Assembly (NCBI GenBank): GCA_002197995.1
Contig: NGZR01000001.1
Coordinates: 10,931,501 to 10,995,500, forward strand
DNA length: 64,000 nt
Source: Gaeumannomyces sp. JS-464
Lineage: Eukaryota; Ascomycota; Sordariomycetes; Magnaporthales; Magnaporthaceae
Direction of reading: 5' to 3'
The translations under genes were made by a program, and so were the position numbers. Below are positions 56,040-64,000 of this stretch, in pieces. The notes under the pieces are model-generated. The model saw only the letters and a list, made by a program, of their open reading frames with translations, was not told where the DNA came from and did no database searches. Positions within the stretch are counted from its first letter, which is position 1. Every line of letters starts with the position of its first letter.

Positions 56040-57890
56040 CCTGGCAACTATTATCGCGGAACTATAAAAACGTTTTACCGCGTTTAAAAAAAATTTGGCT
56101 AAATTTTAAAACGATGCTAACAAAGTATTTATCGAATAGCGCAACGAATAAAACCGCATTATCGAAGTATAAAACGCTTAGTTTAAACTCGCAAACATTT
56201 TATTTTCGTTTTCCAAACGAAAACTACTTAAAAACCCCCCATTTTACGACGGCGACGGGCAAAACTTCGACGTATAGCGAAACGCGATTAAATATAAAAT
56301 AATTTAAAACCCGAAATTTATCGGAAATTTACGCGACTATTATAAATATATTTAAGCTTTTTTAACCTAAATTAACTAAAAAGTGTTACGTTTATAATAC
56401 GAAATTAAATGCTTTTATAAGGAATATAACCTATTGCAATTGCTTAACCACCTCGCTTTTATTTTTAACAATTTATATACAAAAGCTAAAGCTTTATCGA
56501 AATTGGAAATGTTTAAAATGGCACCGGGCTAAACGTTCGTTATTTTTATTACTAAATTCGAAACTTTGCTAATAGCGGCTAAAAGTATTGCATAAACGGA
56601 CGAAATTAAAATCAACTACCTTTGTTTACGCATTTCGAATAAAATCCAATTAATTGCAATTTTAAACGAAAAGCAGCAATTTATATATAGCAATATGGTA
56701 AACACATATAAACGCATCGTTTAAGCGTTAAAAGCGATCGATATAAATAACAAATTAAATAAGAAAATACCCACTGTTTTTACCGTATACCGAATTACGG
56801 ACAAAGCGGGGGATACATTTATAACGGGTGTAAACGCAGCTAACACTAATTCCGAGGAAAGCGGGGGATAAAAGCACGCAAATTTAAAACGCTTTGGATA
56901 TTTTAAAAAGTGTTTCGCTAGCGACGCGAAACCGGGGCGTGCTTAAATTACGGTAATTAAAAATATAAAAAACGAGCGTGCCGTTATTAAAACGCGATCC
57001 GCTTTAAAGTTACCACGGTATTAAAACGGTAACGATAAGCATTAATACGGGAAACGAATAGCTTTTAACATAAATTTTAATTAAAAAAAAGCGCCGTAAT
57101 AACGGGATAAATTAACAATTAAAAAATTTCACATTAAAAAGTGGAAAAAGGAGCTAAAAAATTAAAAGTAGCATAAATAGCCCCCCATTTTTAATATTAA
57201 TATTATTTAATTCCGCTAAATTTATAAACGTATAAGTGGATTCCGGTTGCGAATATTACGCGGCGATAAGCGAAAACTTCGCGCTAAAAATCGAAATTAA
57301 GCGGTTATAATTGCGAACGCTACGCTAGCTTAACATAATCCTAAAACGCATACCGGTAGCAATTAGTTAAATTGTTAAATGCGAAATGGATTTAAACGGG
57401 TAAATATTTCCCGTTTTGTTTTACGTTATTTCGGGAATATTTAAAAATATTATTTTAAGCTTATAATAAATAAAGCATAACCGTGTAAAATTGGACACGG
57501 CAAAAAGCTTCCTTTAATAAAAGCAATATAAAGCATAGTGGTTTAATAATTACGCGTTTAGCTAAAAAAATGGCGAATAACTAAACGTAGTAATCGGCAG
57601 CGTTTTTACGACGGCGTGCTGAAAATAACGATAAAACCCAACTTAAAAGTACGAGTTCGCCGCTACGTTATTAAAAAAATAACGCGAATTTTATAAACGA
57701 CCGCGATAATTACGGAAAAAAAAGTAACCACGTTTAAGCTATTTTTAAAATTGCGAAATTTTACGAATTTATTCGATAAAAGCAAAACATTACCTTTATT
57801 ATCGTATCGAAAAACTATAAATTATTATATTCGGTTTAAAATAAATAATACCGGAAATAAACCGGAATTATTTTAAAGTTAATTATATAG
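56040..57890 (+). pseudogene. Gypsy B gag and protease, decayed
   Basis: Gag begins near LATIIAEL and FTAFKKNLAKF (56042-56100), with an open piece at 56114-56302. It matches gypsy A gag and gypsy B fragment 1. A gag C-terminus with Tyr for Cys is near 56940. Protease-like sequence follows near 57180-57300. RIP stops dominate. Confidence 0.6.
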
Positions 57891-57894
57891 CATA

Positions 57895-58341
57895 ACGTGG
57901 TTTACCACCGAGTGCCACAAACCACCGAGTGCCACAAACCACCGAGTGCCACACTTGAAAATCCTATATTAAACGCGATTTTCGATACCCTTGCTAATTT
58001 GGCCAATTTAAGCCCAAATTTAACCAAATTTGGAAAGGCTATATTTAACTACGTAGGAAATTTAATTTAACTTTTTTGGATTTTTCTTATTACCCTTTTA
58101 AAGTTAGTTGCAAATTTCGCACAGTGTATTATACAGTTTTACGAACTAACCTTAAAAGGGTAATAAGAAAAATCCAAAAAAATTAAATTAAATTTCCTAC
58201 GTAGTTAAATATAACCTTTTTAAATTTGGTTAAATTTGGGCTTAAGTTGGCCAAGTTAGCAAGGGTATCGAAAATCGCGTTTAATATAGGATTTTTAAAT
58301 GTAGCACTTTGTGGTTTGTGGCACTCGGTGGTAAACCACGT
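57895..58341. mobile_element. Foldback MITE2 with three subterminal iterons
   Basis: 447 bp at TA (57893-57894, 58342-58343) in gypsy B. Left end: ACGTGGTTT and three copies of ACCACCGAGTGCCACA in tandem. Right end: two recognisable copies. Arms of about 190 bp are inverted repeats (GGATTTTTCTTATTACCC and GGGTAATAAGAAAAATCC among them). The core CTTTTAAAGTTAGTT/AACTAACCTTAAAAG is shared with MITE1. The gypsy A sequence TATATAGCATGCC (31375) stands for the empty site. Confidence 0.88.
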
Positions 58342-58343
58342 TA

Positions 58344-58732
58344 CCCCGAAACTAATTATTTAAATTACGTTAATAAATTATAAACTTAATAAATAAAAGC
58401 TAAATTTAAACCAGCTTTTTTCCGGTAATAACGTTAATGTTAATAGTGAAAAAACTAATAGGCAATTAACGTTTATACGTAAATTATAAAGCGTTTAACG
58501 CAATTACGCTGCAAAACCGTTACTTATTCCTATTAGTAAAAAAAACCTTTCGATTTTTAGCTAAAACGAAATGGTTTATTAAAATAAGCGTTAAATCCGC
58601 TTTTTACAAAATCCGAATAGCAAAAAAGGATAAACATTTAACAACCTTTCGTATTAAATTCGGCTTATTTAAATAGTTTATATATCCGTTTAAACTAGTA
58701 AACATTTCCGCTATTTTTTAACGTTATATTAA
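58344..58732 (+). pseudogene. Gypsy B reverse transcriptase start
   Basis: YVNYKAFNAITLQNRYLF-like sequence, then IRIAKKDKHLTTF and IKFGLFK before Fot1 G. Same blocks as gypsy A at 31510-31720. Frames are broken by RIP. Confidence 0.7.
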
Positions 58733-58734
58733 TA

Positions 58735-60593
58735 ACGTAGTTTACCACCGAACGATATACACCACCGAGCGACACACCTACACCCGACCTCCGGTTAATT
58801 AACGCGCATACCAACCGAATAACGCTAGCAATCCATTTAAACTACTCGGAACTATATATATCGGACGTTTTTACTTCCTTTTGGCAAATGCGCGCATTAT
58901 GTCCGGTTTTGCCGCAAGTGCTACATCGCCGACGAGTCGTCGTTGCCCTCCTTTTTTAACCCTTATAATCGCGCATTTTTGCTATAACTATCCATTTAGC
59001 TCTTCCTAATTTAAAACACCTTGTATTTTTTCGACAATATATAACCCTTTTTACCGAACACGTGTTTTTTTAGCCTTTCGGCGTTTGCTTAGCGCTTTAT
59101 TCGCCTTTCGTAATTTAAAGTTCTTTTTTTTTAAAAGGTTAACCCGATATATAATTGCTTTAGCCTTTTTCGTTAATTGGTTTACAACTAATAGTATAAG
59201 CGACGAAAAGCTATTTCGGTAATTGGAAATTTGAATTTTAATATGTTCGAACTGCGAAGTTGCGTTTTTAGCTGTTTAAGGCGTTTTAAAAGTTCAAAGT
59301 TCGGCGTCGCTTAAAAGCTCCCTTAAGGGAATTAAAGTTCGTAACTTTACATTTAGCTTTTTTAAAACCGAATCCGGATTAAAAAAAGCAAAGCCAGCCT
59401 TTCGAAAACCTTTTTAAATAGTTTTTTCGGTTATAAAGTTAAAAAATGCCGCTTTAAACGCCGAAAGGAACTTGATTTTAATTACGTGGTTAACGTGTAA
59501 TTTTATTAAGTTTTCGATTTATTAACCGTACGCTTTTTTAACGGGCTAAAACATTTAACGTTAAGCGGCTAAAAAAAGTAAAACGAATGCGGCGGTATGT
59601 AAAGCGTAACGATATTATATTCCTAATAATAAAGCTTAAAATCCGTCGAATAGTAGCTTTTATGCCCGTTTAGTATTAATAAACGATAAAACCCTTTTTT
59701 GCGGGCTATAATATGCTTATCGAAATGCCGAATCCATTTTAAACCGAGTTCGTTTGTAATTCACCCGTTAACACTCGTTAAAATAACCTAATCGCGTGGA
59801 AAGCCGGTTTTCGAATACCAATTGGTTAAGTAGTATTACCTTTTAACGATAATAAAAAAAGAAATCGCTTAACCGTAACAATTAACCTTTTAAATAATTG
59901 TAGCTTATTTCCGGTTGCTAAGCTAAATTAGCTTTATTTTACCACGGCTTTTCGATGTTATAATAACCATAACGGCGGCGATTATGCCTATAAAAAAGCC
60001 AGTTTCGTCGAAATTGTAAATGTCGTTATTTAAAATGCCATATTTAGCTATAGTGTTTCGTATAAAGTCGAATTAAGCAAAAACGAGTTTAGGATTTTCG
60101 CATTTGGCTTTTTAGTAATCGTACTTTCGAATTTAGCGCGTACTAAGCTCCGGGCGGCGTTTAACGAACTTCGCGACCCAGTTGGTCCCGATAATGCCCG
60201 CGTTACGTTCGGCGAGCAATCGGTTAGCCATATTTTTAACACTAAAAGGCCGGGGAAGGAATGCGCGAAAATCCAGCTCGAATATGTATTTAATAAGCGC
60301 CTCCTTTTCGAATTCCGTTAATTTTTGAAAATTGGGTATGCTATCGCGTCGAGCAGGCTTACCGCGCTTTCGTTTAGCGAACGTGGCGAACGCGATCGAA
60401 TAAATTTTAGCGGCGGCCCGAATGCTTAGTTTTAGGTTTAATCGTAACGCTTAAAAAGCGAAAATAAATCGGCTTTCGTAGCTGTGGTTTGGCATGCTTA
60501 TCGGTGGAAAAATTAAAAGCAAAAAAAAATGTGTCGCGTTTTCGCGATTCGTATGTCGCTTGGTAGTATATGTCGTTCGGTGGTAAATTACGT
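58735..60593 (-). mobile_element. Fot1/pogo-type transposon G, RIP-mutated
   Basis: 1859 bp between TA at 58733-58734 and 60594-60595. Ends ACGTAGTTTACCACCGAACG and inverse, with a second iteron CACCGAGCGACACA, i.e. the CACCGAG iteron type of MITE2. Minus-strand transposase; NFDETGF block near 59993-60022. The minus frame 60242-60048 is a short open piece of it. Confidence 0.9.
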
Positions 60594-60639
60594 TAGTATT
60601 TAAGGTTAAAAAATATATTTACTATGTTTATATTAAACA

Positions 60640-60890
60640 TATTACTAGTACATAAAACGGGTGGACATTATAACAAAAAATGGTTTTTTATTATCCTAAA
60701 TAGCTTAAATTAAAACTTTGGCATTAGTTAACCTAAGTTAACTTTAAAGCACTTTTTAAGCAAAGCAATTAAACTTTTATTACCAGTTTATTAAACGCAA
60801 TAAAGCATTTAATACTAAACGTACTATTTAAATACCTTTCCTATATGTTTTACCCTAAAAGCAAAAGCTTGTTTTGTAACATTTTAACTA
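60640..60890 (-). repeat. Repeat family R, copy R4, inverted
   Basis: Reverse complement of R1 from ACAAGCTTTTGCTTTTAG to CCATTTTTTG (for example AAAAGTGCTTTAAAGTTAACTTAGGTTAACTAATGCC). The rest of R is not present. Confidence 0.65.
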
Positions 60891-61131
60891 ATCCTGTTTA
60901 GCATTTACTAAAAGTACGAGCAGTATAACTATAGCGATTTTAAAAACCAGCGAAATAACGTTTGCGCTTAGCATTAAGTACGGTAAAAAGATTTACACCA
61001 CTGCTAACGCTTTTAGCCTTTTTTAGCTCGTAATTAAAAAGTTATAACGAAATAAAAATAAGCTGGCCGCGGCCGAAGTCAAAGCGGCCGTAATCGGCGG
61101 ATAGCCGAAACCCACGGTGCTCACGTACAAG
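60891..61131. other. Short unassigned segment before LINE copy 2
   Basis: AT-rich until about 61060, then GC-rich (GGCCGCGGCCGAAGTCAAAGC), ending at the LINE 5' end. No frame or repeat recognised. Confidence 0.35.
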
Positions 61132-61271
61132 TTTCCACCTTCCTCGAATTCACCATTCTTGGCATTGCGCTGTTAGTGCACACTGCCAAATTGCATACAA
61201 TTCCTTAACACCCGCCAATTAGCGACCTAACAACAACAACCACGCCCGCTAACGGCGCTGGCGACGGCAAC

Positions 61272-63237
61272 ATGCCGTTGCTAACAGCCCCCCCTTCGGC
61301 CAATAAGGTGGCGCGCGCCCTCCTCGCCGGCCAAACGGTCCGGAGGAACGCGTCGCTGCCGCCCGGGCCCCAGCGCGCCCAGCGCATCTGACTATGCCGT
61401 CCCCGCTGCGAAACTCGCAACACCCAACAGGGCCCGATTAGGGCCAGGAAGGCACCCACGACGGCAGCACTAGTAGAAGTGCCCTTTTCCCTTCCCATCC
61501 CCTCCCTTACCTCCCCAAGCCCGTAACTACACGCCCGACCCCCGGGTCGGCCGCCGCGGCCGCGGCGGACATTCGCGAATTTTACCCGCAAACAAAACTA
61601 AACGGCTTTGATTTGCGCCACGCTAGCTCGATCTTTTAACGCCGGCATCGCTTCCCTCCCAGCGGAAGCTATACCCGAAGCGGACAATTGAAAGAATTGC
61701 TTCCTCGATTTTACCAAAGGGGCTTTATTAAGCCTACCAACGCCGGCCTAAAAGGAAGGGAACCCTTTTACGGCCCCCATTAACAACGCGCTTAACTCGA
61801 CGCGCGCGACCCGACCACCTACGCGATGGTAGCCCGGGCGGCTTACTAACAGCCACAACCCTACCAGCCCGCACAAACCCTACGGGACCGTGCCCCCAAG
61901 CCGCCCGGGCACCCCGGGCGACCCGCCCGCCCACGGGCCCGAAAGCCGGCCTCCGGGTTTTTGTTAAAATCCCGGAAGAACGGCAGGCTTGGGCTAACTA
62001 ACAAACGGGGTTTAACATCCGCAAAGCTTTTGCCGATAGCAAAAACTTGCCGTTTACGACAGCCGACGTCCCAAAAGCTTATCGAACCCCTATTGGGTTC
62101 GTGCTAAAAGCGAAAACGGCCGATATTTAAAGCCGGCTTTTGCAGCATCGATTCGAATTAAGCCGTTTATATAACGCTGAAAGGATTAAAAAGCCCGAAA
62201 TTTGGTTTAACTACGTAATTTCCGGCTGCCCCACGTTTTTAACGAACGGCTTCGAACAAAGCGTTTTGGTATTAAAAAAGCTGGTTCGGGAGGAAGTGAA
62301 AGCCCAAACAGGGCTAAAACCGGTAAGCGCTAAGCCCTCCGGGGCCGGCGCCGATTACTAAAGACGTATATTATGAATTATATTCTTTTACACGCACGTG
62401 GCCGGGTTTAGGCTTTAGCGGATCACTTCCTTTTCACGCCGTATATAACGACACCCGCTAGTTACCCAGCACACTCCCGGCTGCCACGGCTTTCACGTGG
62501 CCCGCAACTGTGCCCCGGCTAAAAAATGCCTATAATGCGGGAAAGTAAACGACGGCCGGCACGCACAGCCGTGTACGGCACCCCCGCAATGTGCGAACTG
62601 CTTAAGCTTTTACACTGCTAACTATTTAAACTGCCTTTTTAAACTTATACGGGTAAACGGAGTGCTAAAGGACTTAACCTATAAGGAAAAAGGTGCTATT
62701 AGGAGGCTGGGCGCGCAAGCGTACCGGGCGGCGACAAAAGCGGCGGAAGCCGCCGCTGCTAACCCCGCCGCCGCTGCCACCCCCGTCGCTACCACCGTCG
62801 CTGCCGCTGCCATTAATACCGCCGTTGCTTTCGCCACCGCCGCCATTACGGACAGCTCCGCCGTAACCACGCTACCACCCACGTTAACGCTGCCGTTAAT
62901 ACGGCCGCTACCGCGGATGCTAATCCTACGGCCGGCACCGGAAACGCCACTTTTTCCGTTACCCCCGCCGCTGTTTCCGCCGCCCTAGCCGCCGCCGCCG
63001 CGCCGCCGCGCGCCCGCTACTACCGTGGTAAACCTGGCGGAATCGTCGGCCCCCGGGGGCGTGGCCCGTACGGCCGGCAAAGGAAGGCACCCTGTTAAAA
63101 GACCTAAGGTTAGTTTAAACAACCAATACGAAATACTGGCGGATATAGAACTGGACCCCCACGAACCCGAAGAGGTTATCGAAACAACCGAAAACCCTTC
63201 GGAAAATGCCGGCGTTCCCGCCAGCCAACAGGTTTAA
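61272..63237 (+). pseudogene. LINE ORF1 (gag-like), copy 2
   Basis: Starts MPLLTAPPSANKVARALLAG. Open stretches: 62140-62361 (YVISGCPTFLTNGFEQSVLV), then the zinc-knuckle region near 62480-62640, the Ala-rich tract from 62710 (AATKAAEAAAANPAAAATPV) into polyproline, and the end 63025-63237 (KVSLNNQYEILADIELDPHE, PEEVIETTENPSENAG). Length 1966 bases is not a multiple of three, so at least one indel exists besides RIP stops. Confidence 0.75.
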
Positions 63238-63379
63238 AGCTAAAGCTCTTAATACACTAGCGCCACTTTTACGTATGCCAGCAGCCAACCGGATATAACA
63301 AGCGCATAGCGATAAGGCCCGGCGCCCGGGGCCTCGCTTTAAACGCCGCCGTGCTTTAACCGCCGCTTAAGCAAACGTT

Positions 63380-64000
63380 TAACGTAATTAGGTAGCGGCG
63401 GCTACTTTACTCCAGTTATGTTGGAGTTAAAAAATCGACGTAGTTTTAATGCAAAAACTTCCTAGCGCGCGGAACGGGAAGCTTATGCTATGCACTTACC
63501 TGTTGTACGAGCTATTTACTCCGGTAAAAAGCTAGCACGACCACTAAACCAAGCCCCGGGTAATAACCTGCGTACGGAAAAACCCAGGGCTTCGGCCAGT
63601 GGCGGACCGGCTGGCAGGTAACACCCGGGATATCCTTTGGCTAACCGTTGCCGGGTGCACCTTTGTTAACTTATATAAGCCTTTAAAAAACCCTTTAAAA
63701 CCCTCGTTAAACCTTTTGCTACGTTAGCGCTTAACGGCAAAATGCGTCGTTACGGGGGATTTTAACGCAGCGTTCCCGGGGTAAAACCCGGCCTAGGGAA
63801 ATAAAAATAAAAGTTAAGATATAACCTAATAGGCCGATACTTATAACCTTTTCCTGCTTATTAAACTAGGCTAACCTACGCACGATAAAAGGGGTGTTTT
63901 AAACCTTACCTTTTCCAACGCCCCGTTAGCAAAAGCGGAAATCGACCTTTCGCTAGCAACCAACTCGGACCATCGCATAATACGGATTGAAATTTTTAGC
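63380..64000 (+). pseudogene. LINE ORF2 endonuclease start, copy 2 (partial)
   Basis: Collinear with copy 1. Contains the endonuclease motif GDFNA near 63757 (GGGGATTTTAACGCA) and AEIDLSLATNSDHR near 63935. In copy 1 the last block reads SNHRS. Cut by the window end. Confidence 0.75.

Larger units (their letters stand above)
55742..60615 (+). mobile_element. Gypsy B copy 2, 3'-truncated, holding MITE2 and Fot1 G
   Basis: 5' LTR at 55742-55930, then gag, protease and the start of RT. Interrupted by MITE2 (57895-58341) and Fot1 G (58735-60593). RT sequence stops about 20 bases after Fot1 G (GTATTTAAGGTTAAAA vs GGTATTTTAAACGATA in gypsy A), so most of RT and all of integrase are gone. Confidence 0.8.
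61132..64000 (+). mobile_element. Tad-like LINE, copy 2, continues past the window
   Basis: Same 5' end as copy 1 (ACCTTCCTCGAATTCACC) and collinear with 9428 to about 12250. Less decayed than copy 1: several long open stretches remain in ORF1. Whether it has a duplication cannot be tested because its 3' end is outside. Confidence 0.92.

Noticed and set aside
9428..64000. AT-rich block as a centromere
   Set aside because: Some fungal centromeres are RIP-mutated transposons, but nothing here is specific, and chromatin data would be needed.
1..64000. tRNA, rRNA, telomere repeats, CRISPR arrays
   Set aside because: No cloverleaf with A and B boxes, no rRNA segment and no TTAGGG array found by eye. 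Regular short repeats present are transposon iterons or tandem decay units.

Overview
The window looks like a chromosome segment of a filamentous ascomycete (Pezizomycotina; a Sordariomycete-like genome is my guess). It has compact GC-rich genes with short GT-AG introns next to a long AT-rich block of transposon relics. The relics carry the signature of RIP (repeat-induced point mutation): reading frames are broken almost only by TAA/TAG where Gln or Trp is expected, CpA has become TpA, and CpG is largely kept.

Region 1 (1 to about 9427) is euchromatin. It holds a six-exon Hsp70-like ATPase gene, a single-pass membrane protein of unknown function, a small membrane protein, a YtcJ-like amidohydrolase, a short protein with repeated acidic motifs, and the tail of a minus-strand gene. 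Three of these genes contain four apparent single-base deletions. In each gene, adding back one base per break restores a length divisible by three.

Region 2 (9428 to 64000) is nested transposons. A Tad-like LINE with RNase H (9428-15622) has a 14-bp target duplication and cuts off the minus-strand gene. A second copy of this LINE starts at 61132 and runs off the window, and a 5'-truncated piece lies at 17103-18541. Seven Fot1/pogo-type DNA transposons of about 1.85 kb (A to G) sit on TA duplications. Two foldback MITEs use the same ends. There is a complete chromodomain-type Ty3/gypsy element (29246-36521; 179-bp LTRs, TTAAA duplication), pieces of two other gypsy families, a Copia element (51560-55022; TGTTAAT...ATTAACA ends, ACGGC duplication), and three solo or orphan LTRs. 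Older sequence between them includes a repeat family R that was hit three times in one copy, and several unidentified reading frames.

Insertion order can be read from target duplications and from uninterrupted copies elsewhere in the window. Examples are Copia inside Fot1 F, MITE1 inside Fot1 D, Fot1 E inside gypsy family C, and Fot1 B, Fot1 C and gypsy A inside one copy of R.

The best candidates for something undescribed are two. The first is an antisense 294-codon passenger frame between RNase H and the 3' LTR of the Copia element; it has a six-cysteine motif and a hydrophobic tail. The second is a long extra frame after the chromodomain in gypsy A. Both are RIP fossils in this window, so any function has to be sought in less damaged copies elsewhere.
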